Virus record (IMG/VR): IMGVR_UViG_3300009285_003899
Span: 1 to 43,601 of that record
Length of the DNA stretch: 43,601 nucleotides
Source of the DNA: a virus
Reading direction: 5' to 3' (one strand)
In this document: positions 23,648 to 31,523 of the stretch, one piece after another
Layout: every line of letters begins with the position of its first letter
How positions within the stretch are numbered: the stretch's first letter is position 1
Program-made: the position numbers and the translations under genes
Notes under the pieces: model-generated
Told to the model about the DNA's origin: nothing
Databases searched by the model: none
Seen by the model: the letters and a program-made list of their open reading frames with translations, nothing else

Positions 23648-26111
23648 ACGACTGCTAGTTGCAACATTCATATTACTACTCCCGGCTTTCGTATTTGCAG
23701 CAGCGACTGCCACCATAGCCCCCAACCCCAAATTCCGTGCCATGAATTCCAATGGAGATCCGTATGTGGGGGCAAAACTCTACACGTATGCTACGGAGAC
23801 CACTACTCCAAAGACTACGTGGACGGATTCCACTAAGGCTACACCTAATGCAAATCCCATCATCCTCGACTCAAAAGGGGAAGCTGACGTGTGGATTGAT
23901 TCCACTGACGGTTTATACCGCTTCCGCCTCCTTGACGCTGATGATGTGACCCTGTGGACGAAGGACGGCATCATGGATGTACGGGGGGTCAGGGAGGAGT
24001 TCAGCATAACCCATAATGCAGACGGGACTCAGAAGGGATACAGGTTAGTCAGTGAGTTCGACGACTTGGCAGATGCAGTATCGGACCTGGGATCCACCCC
24101 CACCAATCTGATAATAAATGAAAACGAAACCGTCACCGAGAATCTTGTAGTCCCATCTACCATTATACTCCACTTTACACATGGAAGTATGGTATCCATA
24201 TCCGCCGGCAAGACTCTTACCGTCTATTCTCCTTCTCACATAATCGCCGCCCGCACCCAGCAGATAAAAACTGGGGCGGGGACGTTGGCTTTTTCAGTTG
24301 GCGGGGAAGTTTATCCTAACTGGTGGCTTACAAATACTACCCCAGGAACTACAGATATGACAGATGCTTTTCAGGCGGCGAGCGATTCGTTAGTGGTTGC
24401 ATCTGGAGGCGGGAACATACAACTTTTGTCACAGCTTTATCTATCTGGCCCATTTACATTAGGATATAAGGTTAATATTACGGGCATAGCCCCGCAGAAT
24501 TTTAACGAATTAGCAGCCAATATGCCGATGCAAAGCGGAATGAAGCTAAAAGCAAGTTCCGCTGCTCCTCTCATAACAACTGATAATACTAATGGGTATA
24601 GCAGAGGTGCAAGTGCAATTGGGGTTGGGAATAGACTCTATCAAAATTCTACAATAAAAAACATAGCTTTTGACGGAAACAAAGATAATCAAACCAGTTT
24701 CGATGCCGACATTATTCGCATTTTTCAATCCTGGAATGTCACAGTTGAGAGTTGTTCTTTTTTAAATTCAAAAGGTTTTGGGTTAAGAATACTAGACAGT
24801 AATATTGTTAACATCCTTAAAAACCATATGATTGCAGCCCCTATGTTTGTTGAGTCCTCTGCCGACTCCCTATTTTTCGGGAATCAGATCGGGGGAGGGA
24901 ATGGAGATATATGGACGCCCTTCTGGATGGCAGATGTCGGGGAAGCTTGCTGGCAAAATATAATATCCAACAATTTTATCTTCAATAACAGTAATAATGT
25001 TGATTCAACAAGTCTTACCTTTACCGCAGCCGGGGCCGTTATAACGACATCTGCTCCTCACGGATGGGCTGATGGAACTCCGGTATCTCTCCTAACTTCT
25101 GCGTCTGATCTTCCAAGCGGTCTGCTTGTTTACAGAACATACTATGTGACCTCAACAGGAGCATCGACTCTGAAATTAAGCGTATCAAGAGCGGCATTAG
25201 CTGCTGGCACTTACATTACCACGGCTGACGCCGGAACTGGCACCCATACAATCCGGATGGGAAAATCCGCTGGACTGTATTTGTCGGGCGGTGCTGGTGT
25301 TATGAAATGGAACACTTTTAGCAGCAACCGATTTGACCAGAATTACGGCAGTAATATTCTGTTAGATAATGCAGATGAAAATACTTTTGTTGCCAATATT
25401 GTTAATGGCGCAGGCATGGGAAATGGTACCGGCCAGGCAGGGGTAATGTTGCAGAGCACGTCTGACCGTAATGTTTTTTCCGGCAACACAATCAATGGAA
25501 CAGTTTACGCCTCCTCTGTTTATACGTCCAACCAGGATTATGGCATATTAGATGATGGATCAACAGCCCACACAAAACTATCCGGAAATCTTATTTATAA
25601 TCATGCTACGGCAAATATCAGTTTAACAGAATACACCACAGAAGATATAACCGATGAAGTATTTATTTCTCAAAAAGAATTTGATGCTGTCTCCGGATCT
25701 CCTGTATTAGGAACAATAGGAGGAACACGCAGGCCGGTAATATTATTTGATGCTGCTGCTAATGAAATCATAGCGGCCTGGTTTATGGTTCCTAAAGGAT
25801 GGGATTCCGCACTACCCTATCTGGTGTGGGCCAATGCCGGTGCTGGAGCTGGAGACGTAGTATGGACTGTGCAATGCTTAAACGTAACTGCTGGAGAAAC
25901 ACTTAATGCTGTAGATTCTGTTGGTCCTTCCCTGATGGTGTCCACTGCTGGTGCTCAAGACGTAGTTGTGGAATTAACAGGGGCGAGCAGCCTGTCAGGT
26001 TTGTCAGAGGGATATTGGATGTCATTGCGAGTCACAAGAAATGCGAATGATGTTGGCGACACCCTTGCAAACGATGCTGGCTTTATCGGAATAAAGTTGG
26101 TTAGAAACTAA
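23634..26111 (+). CDS. tailspike-like protein with Sec signal peptide
   Basis: This 825-residue protein sits at the end of the late operon where P22 has its tailspike. It begins with a signal peptide (MKLSKRLLVATFILLLPAFVFAAA) and then a well-known podovirus tail-protein N-terminal domain (NPKFRAMNSNGDPYVGAKLYTY, later NPIILDSKGEADVWI). Residues about 270-640 show the repeating strand pattern of a right-handed beta-helix (NIAFDGNKDN, VESCSFLNSKGFGLRIL, NTFSSNRFDQNYGSNILLDN), with an inserted beta-domain near 460-545 (APHGWADGTPVSL). A C-terminal sandwich follows. ATG 23634 has AAGGAG 7 nt upstream. From about 24280 the DNA is much more A+T-rich, a sign that the receptor-binding part was exchanged. 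Why a virion spike would carry a signal peptide is unclear. Confidence 0.8.
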   Translation: MKLSKRLLVATFILLLPAFVFAAATATIAPNPKFRAMNSNGDPYVGAKLYTYATETTTPKTTWTDSTKATPNANPIILDSKGEADVWIDSTDGLYRFRLLDADDVTLWTKDGIMDVRGVREEFSITHNADGTQKGYRLVSEFDDLADAVSDLGSTPTNLIINENETVTENLVVPSTIILHFTHGSMVSISAGKTLTVYSPSHIIAARTQQIKTGAGTLAFSVGGEVYPNWWLTNTTPGTTDMTDAFQAASDSLVVASGGGNIQLLSQLYLSGPFTLGYKVNITGIAPQNFNELAANMPMQSGMKLKASSAAPLITTDNTNGYSRGASAIGVGNRLYQNSTIKNIAFDGNKDNQTSFDADIIRIFQSWNVTVESCSFLNSKGFGLRILDSNIVNILKNHMIAAPMFVESSADSLFFGNQIGGGNGDIWTPFWMADVGEACWQNIISNNFIFNNSNNVDSTSLTFTAAGAVITTSAPHGWADGTPVSLLTSASDLPSGLLVYRTYYVTSTGASTLKLSVSRAALAAGTYITTADAGTGTHTIRMGKSAGLYLSGGAGVMKWNTFSSNRFDQNYGSNILLDNADENTFVANIVNGAGMGNGTGQAGVMLQSTSDRNVFSGNTINGTVYASSVYTSNQDYGILDDGSTAHTKLSGNLIYNHATANISLTEYTTEDITDEVFISQKEFDAVSGSPVLGTIGGTRRPVILFDAAANEIIAAWFMVPKGWDSALPYLVWANAGAGAGDVVWTVQCLNVTAGETLNAVDSVGPSLMVSTAGAQDVVVELTGASSLSGLSEGYWMSLRVTRNANDVGDTLANDAGFIGIKLVRN

Positions 26112-26149
26112 TGGGCAAAGAAACTCAACAAATACAAACGGACGGGCGA

Positions 26150-28765
26150 TTAACGAATCTTGTCCATTGAACCCCACTTGGTCCCACTTTTGAAGTCGAC
26201 CCCCAGCGGTACTATAAAATCCCTGGGGGTCACCCCTATCATAACTCCTCTTATTTGCGGGATGATTATTGTGGGCATCCACTCCTCCATCTCCCATACT
26301 ATGTCGTCGTGAATTTGGATCAGGGGCTTGCAGTACCCCATCTCCTCCTGCACCTCCCGGTATAGGGGGACCAGTCTCCCCATGGCCTCCTTGATTATCC
26401 CCTGTGCCCCCATCTGTATCGGCGCGTTCCCTGCTTGCCTCTCAGCTTCCATTCGTATCCACCTGTTCGTGCTGCGTATCCCCGGAATGTAGCGTATGCG
26501 CCCCCACATGTCGCGGACGTACCCGTACCGCTTGGCTTGCTCCCCGTTGGCCTTCATATACGCTGCAACTCCGGGGTAGATGGCAAACCACGACCTTATC
26601 ATCCCCTTGCAATCGTCCAGGGTCCACCCCCCTGCTCCTCCCACCGCCAACTCCCGCTGCAGACCTTCAGCGGTTATGAGGTTGAGTATGCCGAAGCCCA
26701 CCCTCTTTGCTGGGTATCGGTGCTTCATCTCATCCAGTTGCCCCCTGGGGACCCCAAACATGTCGCTGGCCGTGACGCTGTGTATATCCTCCCCACTCCA
26801 GAATATGGACATCATTCTTTCATCCTTCGCTCCGTCTGCGGCCACTCGCATCTCCACCTGGCTGTAGTCCCCACTCACCAGCACATGACCTGAGGGAGCC
26901 TCATAGCAGTCCCGCACCATTCGTCCCTCTTCACTCCGCACTGGCTGGGCCATGAGGTTGGGGTTGCTGCTACTGAGCCTGCCAGTGGCCACTCGCGTCA
27001 TTCGGATGGTGGTGCGTATACGTCCATCGGGGGATACCATCTTGGGGATTGCGTCCGCATATGACGTCTTCAACTTCTGGTACCCCCTCCAGTCGATAAT
27101 ATCCTCCACTACGGGGTGCAGACCTATGTAACGCTTGAGTATGTCGTCCGCCGTACTGTGGTTTGCTGCACCCTTCTTGGATCTATACCGTCCCCCCACT
27201 TCATGCAGCTTCAACCGGTCGTATATGAGGGTTGCCATCTGCTGGCTGCTCGCGGGGTTAATGGCCTTACCATCGAGGTGCTTCCCCACTGTATACTGCA
27301 TCTTCCTCTGGAGGAGGTCCATCCGCTTCTGCAAGTATGCACTCAGCTTGGAGAATGCAGCCAAGTTCACCGGCATCCCTGCAGCCATCATGTCTACCAC
27401 CATAGGCATCGCTCGCATGTCGCGGCTGAGTGTACCCTCCAGCCCCAAACTCAATATACGCTCCCATAGGATGGGGTATACCCGGATGGTGGCGTCCGCG
27501 TCCCGTGCACTATAATGCACTGCATCCTCCACAGGCACGTCACATAACTCTCCCTGCTGCATCATACCCATCACAGCCTCTACTTGCTCCGTATCCCCCA
27601 TCCGCTTCCATCTTCCGTATAGGTCGTCCCCCTTCTTCAGCGCCGCAGCCACTTTGCGGGCCACATTCTGCGGTTGACGCACTTTGGGTTCCCCCTTCGC
27701 CCACTCAAGGACCGGAGGTGGGTCTGGCCACTCACGCTCCATTACGGCCTCAAGGTACTCCAGAGCGAGCCGATGGGTTGCATCCGCCACCATCTCCTCA
27801 TAGGATGACATCTCCATACCACAGTGGCGGTATGCGAGGGGCTTCAACCCCTGGGGTTCGCTCTGCAGGAGGTATGCCGCCACCATCGTATCTACCACTC
27901 TTGGGGGGTGGATGCCCACGGAAGCCAGCACCGGCAGGTCGTAAAGTGCATTGTGGATGGCCGCGATACACTGCCCGTAGCTCAGGGCTTCATTCAAGAG
28001 GCTGAGGCAAGGCTGCTGGTCGGCCATGATCACCCGTGCGCTCCCTGGGGCTACGGAGACGCTGGAGCACCACATCCGGCCTCTCGCCCACTCCGTATCC
28101 ACTGCCACCAGCGATGGGTTGGGGCCTATATATCGCTCCAGATCCTCTGCGTCCTCCGCGAGTCTGTAGTCCTCCTTCCCCTCCCACTCATCCGTTGGGG
28201 GATGGGGGTGTATGAGGCCACGGATCACGTCCCCTGCCACCTGCATATCCGTATGGAATAGGAGCATCTGATTTGGATCGTGGAGACCAGCGGCGGGATG
28301 GTAGGAGGGTATGACTACGACCTTGAAGCCATGGAAATATATAGTGCGGGGGACTCCGTGGGCAAGCTCCATGTTAATGTCGTCTCCCAGCAGCCACTGG
28401 GTGCTGACCCGACCCATGGTGATGATCCACTTCGGCTTACGACTGAGGATCTCCGCCGTGAGGTGGGCTTCAGTGCAGTTGCGTATCTCCTCCGCTGTGG
28501 GGTTGCGGTTGTCCAAGGGGCGGCACTTGATGACGTTGTCCAGCCACACTCCTCGGTTAGCTATGCCATTGAGCATGAGATGGTGACGTCCCTCCTGGCC
28601 ACTGGTGCCCACTATGGGTCTGCCACTGCGGTCCTCCTCTTCTCCGGGGGCTTCGGCTATGGCCATGACTTCGGGGTCTCTACCGGTGGGGGTGGTGATG
28701 AATTCCTCCCCCCAACAGATGCGGCGGCGAGTGCGGACCAATTCGCTACATAAAGTGCAATTCAT
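26150..28765 (-). CDS. uracil-DNA glycosylase-like / family A DNA polymerase fusion (DpoZ candidate)
   Basis: This 871-residue replicative polymerase has three parts. Residues 1-200 are a family 4-type UDG domain with C3, C6, C81 and C97 as likely 4Fe-4S ligands and EAPGEEEDRSGRPIVGTSGQ (38-57) as the base-pocket motif. Residues about 215-430 are a 3'-5' exonuclease (VDTEW ExoI, IHNALYDL ExoII, YSARDAD ExoIII). Residues about 430-871 are the polymerase: motif A DYSQVEMR (about 634), motif B KRVGFGILNL (about 690), motif C HDDIVWE (about 819). There is no 5'-nuclease. ATG 28765 is chosen because GGAGGGGG is directly upstream and gives the CxxC start. Together with PurZ this is the DpoZ position; Z preference cannot be read from sequence. 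UDG-polymerase fusions also occur in SPO1. Confidence 0.9.
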   Translation of the reverse strand: MNCTLCSELVRTRRRICWGEEFITTPTGRDPEVMAIAEAPGEEEDRSGRPIVGTSGQEGRHHLMLNGIANRGVWLDNVIKCRPLDNRNPTAEEIRNCTEAHLTAEILSRKPKWIITMGRVSTQWLLGDDINMELAHGVPRTIYFHGFKVVVIPSYHPAAGLHDPNQMLLFHTDMQVAGDVIRGLIHPHPPTDEWEGKEDYRLAEDAEDLERYIGPNPSLVAVDTEWARGRMWCSSVSVAPGSARVIMADQQPCLSLLNEALSYGQCIAAIHNALYDLPVLASVGIHPPRVVDTMVAAYLLQSEPQGLKPLAYRHCGMEMSSYEEMVADATHRLALEYLEAVMEREWPDPPPVLEWAKGEPKVRQPQNVARKVAAALKKGDDLYGRWKRMGDTEQVEAVMGMMQQGELCDVPVEDAVHYSARDADATIRVYPILWERILSLGLEGTLSRDMRAMPMVVDMMAAGMPVNLAAFSKLSAYLQKRMDLLQRKMQYTVGKHLDGKAINPASSQQMATLIYDRLKLHEVGGRYRSKKGAANHSTADDILKRYIGLHPVVEDIIDWRGYQKLKTSYADAIPKMVSPDGRIRTTIRMTRVATGRLSSSNPNLMAQPVRSEEGRMVRDCYEAPSGHVLVSGDYSQVEMRVAADGAKDERMMSIFWSGEDIHSVTASDMFGVPRGQLDEMKHRYPAKRVGFGILNLITAEGLQRELAVGGAGGWTLDDCKGMIRSWFAIYPGVAAYMKANGEQAKRYGYVRDMWGRIRYIPGIRSTNRWIRMEAERQAGNAPIQMGAQGIIKEAMGRLVPLYREVQEEMGYCKPLIQIHDDIVWEMEEWMPTIIIPQIRGVMIGVTPRDFIVPLGVDFKSGTKWGSMDKIR

Positions 28766-28788
28766 CCCCCTCCCCCTTTCACGGCTAG

Positions 28789-29388
28789 TCACAGTCCCCT
28801 GTGGGTTATATTGTCGTAATTCGTATATCCATCCACGGACCTGTCTCCCCACATGATGCACTTCCGTATGAGGTCGCGATCATCTCCCCATCTGGTCTCC
28901 CGTCTTCCCCATAGGGCTTTGTACTTTTTGTGGAACCGGCGTAGCCCTCGGATGGTCATAGGCTCAGCATCCACGTAGTCGTGCCCGTGGGGGTTGGCCA
29001 TGTACTCCCACCCTTCCCCCGAAGCTGCGGCCATCAGCGCCCACAATATGGAGGGCATGAGGGCAGTCCCCAGTTTGTCTGCCCAGCACAAGCGGCTTGG
29101 GGGCAATCCAATCTCCTTGGCCAGATACCGCGAGTGGAGGTACACTTCCCACTTCATATCCTCCCATTTACCAACCCCATACCCTATGATTCGGCGTATG
29201 GGGTGAGTGAAGCCGTCAGGACCGTCCATGGATTTGCAGCCCCAATACCCCCAATCGTGGATGATGATGGCTGCAAGCATTTGCAGGTTGAGGGTGCGCC
29301 ACCCGTACAGACGAAGCCAGGCAATGAAGACGAAGATGGGGTGCAGAAGGAATTGGTGACAGCCCCATAATAACGATTTAGACCCCAT
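28789..29388 (-). CDS. HD-domain phosphohydrolase, candidate dATP triphosphohydrolase (DatZ role)
   Basis: This 199-residue protein has HD-domain metal ligands in order: H16 (LHPIFVF), H44-D45 (IIIHDWGYWG), H62 and H85 (LHSRYLAKEIG) and D104 (CWADKLG). The family includes dNTP triphosphohydrolases. In Z-genome phages an HD enzyme (DatZ) destroys dATP so that only dZTP is left for the polymerase; this gene lies 23 bp upstream of the polymerase gene in the same operon and PurZ is encoded in the same genome, so that role is likely but not proven. AGGAGG ends 7 nt before ATG 29388. It belongs to a phage HD group with a conserved HDWGYWGC-type motif and is not a close match to S-2L DatZ by eye. 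Confidence 0.75.
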   Translation of the reverse strand: MGSKSLLWGCHQFLLHPIFVFIAWLRLYGWRTLNLQMLAAIIIHDWGYWGCKSMDGPDGFTHPIRRIIGYGVGKWEDMKWEVYLHSRYLAKEIGLPPSRLCWADKLGTALMPSILWALMAAASGEGWEYMANPHGHDYVDAEPMTIRGLRRFHKKYKALWGRRETRWGDDRDLIRKCIMWGDRSVDGYTNYDNITHRGL

Positions 29389-29524
29389 AGAATACCTCCT
29401 CTATTTTTACCAGCACCACTGTCCAGTGATCTGGCATCCTCACCCATTGATACCCGAACAGTCTTCCGGAAAATTGCATGGATATTATTTTTCTCTTTAG
29501 TCTGTTGGACATTTCAGTGCCCAT
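29378..29524 (-). CDS. small hypothetical protein
   Basis: This 48-residue ORF closes the gap between two early genes. It starts one base after the stop of the upstream gene with GGGAG close by, and its end overlaps the HD-hydrolase start by 11 bp, so it sits in a coupled operon. The sequence has a basic N-terminal part (NRLKRKIISM), then WVRMPDHWTVVLVKIEEV, which reads like a short beta-sheet. No family recognised. Confidence 0.5.
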   Translation of the reverse strand: MGTEMSNRLKRKIISMQFSGRLFGYQWVRMPDHWTVVLVKIEEVFYGV

Positions 29525-29525
29525 A

Positions 29526-29843
29526 TTAGTCTCCCACCATATCGTCTGTGCGATATTTGTTTGCCACCAACTGCACTCTGGTGACTGCGTGGACGAACCC
29601 TACGCTACGCTCGTTGAGATTATTGGAGTACTCCGGGTGCATTTTCAAGTTGGCCACCACCTCATCCAACTCCTCCACCATACACTGCAGCCGGGGTTCC
29701 GCTGTCACCTTTGGGCTGCTCGCGGCCATTTCCTCCAGTATCTCCTGGGCCACCGCTCCCCGCACAACCAGTTGCACTGACAGTTTTCTTCCTGCCTTGG
29801 AGATTACCAACCAGTATTCCCCATTACACTTCATCACTCTCAT
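29526..29843 (-). CDS. hypothetical protein
   Basis: This is a 105-residue soluble protein. Two N-terminal strands (GEYWLVISKAGRKLSVQLVV) precede a helical middle (QEILEEMAASS, CMVEELDEVVANLKM). ATG 29843 is preferred over GTG 29849 because GGAGG ends 5 nt before it. The gene overlaps the end of the ERCC4 nuclease gene by 20 bp. Function unknown; operon context suggests a role in DNA metabolism. Confidence 0.55.
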   Translation of the reverse strand: MRVMKCNGEYWLVISKAGRKLSVQLVVRGAVAQEILEEMAASSPKVTAEPRLQCMVEELDEVVANLKMHPEYSNNLNERSVGFVHAVTRVQLVANKYRTDDMVGD

Positions 29844-30558
29844 CTTCACCTCCCCATATTTGCTTCGCTATAGATTTTGCCAGTTTGGGGCCTATACCAT
29901 CCACTACAGCCCAATCCTCTGCCTCAAGTACGTCCTTCATCGTGGGGAACGCTGCCCCCAATTTGCGGGCCTTGTCCCACCCTATACCTTCCAGTTGGGA
30001 GAAGAAGCGAGTAGTGAGTCCCGGCTTGCTGAGTTGGGCATGGGCCACTGGTTTGTGGAACTGGAGGTGCGACTTGTGGGAGGTCCAAGGCTTGGACCAC
30101 CACCCGTGGATGGAGTCCAGCCACTTTGCAGACTCCCACTTGCTGCTTGTAGCCACCGTCGTCACCCCACACATCACTCCCATACTGGAGATGAAATTCC
30201 ATACGTCCCGTGCCATGAAGCGTCTCGATCCCTGTGAAGCTGCTACCCACTTTCCCTTGTGGTTCATCCGCATCAACATGCCATGCTCCCGGTCCGCTCT
30301 CCACACCCCCTCCAGTATGATGTACACCCAATCATACTGCTGGGTGAGACCCACAAGCTGGTGTCCACTCAAGCGGCCTGTAGTCATGGACTGGAGGAAG
30401 TCGAGTATGGACTTGCGCTCCACACCCACATTCACAGGACCAGTGGGGCCACACCCGGACCAACAAAAGTCGGCATAGTCCAGGTGACATACCACATGGG
30501 GTGCCCCCAGCAACTCGGCTAACTCCACTGCTCCTGTACGATCATCGACGAGTATCAT
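29824..30558 (-). CDS. ERCC4-type (XPF/Mus81-like) structure-specific nuclease
   Basis: This 244-residue protein has the catalytic ERKxxxD motif of XPF/Mus81 nucleases at residues 47-53 (ERKSILD), with the preceding acidic strand LVDD at 3-6 and D27/D30 near VCHLDYAD. The C-terminus (about 185-235) has tandem helix-hairpin-helix character (LEGIGWDKARKLGAAFP, WAVVDGIGPKLAKSIAKQI), which binds branched DNA. Such enzymes cut flaps, forks or Holliday junctions and fit recombination-dependent replication or debranching before packaging. It sits with a Sak4-like ATPase, a PD-(D/E)XK nuclease and a helicase. Confidence 0.85.
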   Translation of the reverse strand: MILVDDRTGAVELAELLGAPHVVCHLDYADFCWSGCGPTGPVNVGVERKSILDFLQSMTTGRLSGHQLVGLTQQYDWVYIILEGVWRADREHGMLMRMNHKGKWVAASQGSRRFMARDVWNFISSMGVMCGVTTVATSSKWESAKWLDSIHGWWSKPWTSHKSHLQFHKPVAHAQLSKPGLTTRFFSQLEGIGWDKARKLGAAFPTMKDVLEAEDWAVVDGIGPKLAKSIAKQIWGGEDESDEV

Positions 30559-30697
30559 GCAACTCCCTTCTGCTGACCTTCAGCCACTTTATCCACGCCG
30601 TCACCTGGGCACACCCTTTGCACAGGGGGTACTCCGACCCCACCCTGTATGCATACTTCCTTAACTTCACTTTACACGCTGTCCTCTTGCATTTCAT
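30542..30697 (-). CDS. tiny zinc-ribbon protein
   Basis: This 51-residue basic protein has two cysteine pairs (C3-x4-C8 and C26-x2-C29) compatible with one zinc site, followed by a Trp-containing helix (VTAWIKWLKVSRREL). ATG 30697 follows a GGGGGTGAAG ribosome binding stretch. It overlaps the ERCC4 gene start by 17 bp and the upstream gene by 26 bp, as expected for packed phage early genes. Possible DNA-binding accessory. Confidence 0.5.
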   Translation of the reverse strand: MKCKRTACKVKLRKYAYRVGSEYPLCKGCAQVTAWIKWLKVSRRELHDTRR

Positions 30698-30845
30698 CTT
30701 CACCCCCGCTCAGCAGCCTGCATATCTCCGCCATACCACACCAGTAGCATCCACTATACTTCCCATAATCCTCCCCGAACACTGCGAGGATGGACTGGCA
30801 TTTGGCTTCCCCACTAATTGGTGGTACTTGGGTTATTCGTTTCAT
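30672..30845 (-). CDS. tiny Cys-containing hypothetical protein
   Basis: This 57-residue ORF starts at ATG 30845 (MKRITQVPPISGEAKC) and has four cysteines (C16, C33, C36, C42), with C33-Y-W-C36 suggesting metal binding, and an acidic tail. It overlaps both neighbours in other frames. No good Shine-Dalgarno is visible, so the call rests on length, the cysteine pattern and the tiling with adjacent genes. Confidence 0.45.
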   Translation of the reverse strand: MKRITQVPPISGEAKCQSILAVFGEDYGKYSGCYWCGMAEICRLLSGGEDEMQEDSV

Positions 30846-31095
30846 CTGCAGTATACCCCGTGATGGTTGTGGGTGTGAAGGATTTGAGGAATGTTTCCCA
30901 TGCCATATTCACAAACCGGCAACGGGCAGCGGACCCCATGGCGTAGATGGTGAGGACCACTTGTATGTCAGCTTCCACTAATGGTCTGGAGAAGTTGATG
31001 GAGGCCGGTCCTATGGTGATGGACCTTGCCTCGGCGTCTACCGTCATTATATCCCCACCTAACAGTCTCATCTCATGACTAACTACTTGCTTCAT
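30814..31095 (-). CDS. hypothetical protein
   Basis: This is a 93-residue protein. Two strands (DIMTVDAEARSITIGPASINF) are followed by ADIQVVLTIYAMGSAARCRFVNMAWETFLKSF, with a final polar tail. ATG 31095 has GGGGGAAAT upstream and overlaps the stop of the preceding gene (ATGA). No function inferred beyond membership of the early operon. Confidence 0.55.
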   Translation of the reverse strand: MKQVVSHEMRLLGGDIMTVDAEARSITIGPASINFSRPLVEADIQVVLTIYAMGSAARCRFVNMAWETFLKSFTPTTITGYTADETNNPSTTN

Positions 31096-31286
31096 ATTTC
31101 CCCCAGATTTCCTTTTGGAACCACTACCAATCTATTACACCTTAATAGGACCAGTACATTCCTTGGTCCCCTTCCATTTGCCATTGCCACCACTACACCT
31201 TCATTCCCCTCATACGGCATGGAGTCGGCAGCGGACCTTCTGTAGTGCAGTCGCACCTCCATTCCGAGTCGGGGGAATCGGATCAT
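31092..31286 (-). CDS. small SH3-like beta-barrel protein (hypothetical)
   Basis: This 64-residue protein has the layout of a small five-stranded barrel: MEVRLHYRR, NEGVVVAMANGRGPRNVLVLL, NRLVVVPKGNL. Such folds are common in small nucleic acid or protein-binding phage factors. ATG 31286 is chosen over an earlier start because AAAGGAGGAA ends 6 nt before it. It overlaps the next upstream gene's stop. Function unknown. Confidence 0.6.
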   Translation of the reverse strand: MIRFPRLGMEVRLHYRRSAADSMPYEGNEGVVVAMANGRGPRNVLVLLRCNRLVVVPKGNLGEI

Positions 31287-31522
31287 ATGAGTTCCTCCTT
31301 TACTGCGAACCACTCTGGCACTTCCACCTGCCGGTCCTCCTCCCAGTAGTCCTCAATCTGGCTGTTGGGTATCCACACCTCACGGTCCGCAATCCGAAAG
31401 AGAGTGGCAGTGCCCTCCTCGCAACAGTCCCCACGGATGATGCAGTCATAGTCCACAAGCACCATCCTCGGTTCACGCGGGGTTCGATTGGACCTCTCCC
31501 CCGGTTTGCCCCATAAGCTCAT
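31283..31522 (-). CDS. hypothetical protein
   Basis: This 79-residue protein includes VDYDCIIRGDCCEEGTATLF, then REVWIPNSQIEDYWEEDRQVEVPEWFAVKE; the last part resembles small phage proteins in which a W-I-P-x-S-Q-I motif recurs beside recombination genes. It lies 1 bp downstream of the Sak4-like ATPase gene and overlaps the next start, so it is co-translated with recombination genes. Metal binding by the Cys pair is possible. Confidence 0.6.
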   Translation of the reverse strand: MSLWGKPGERSNRTPREPRMVLVDYDCIIRGDCCEEGTATLFRIADREVWIPNSQIEDYWEEDRQVEVPEWFAVKEELI

Positions 31523-31523
31523 G

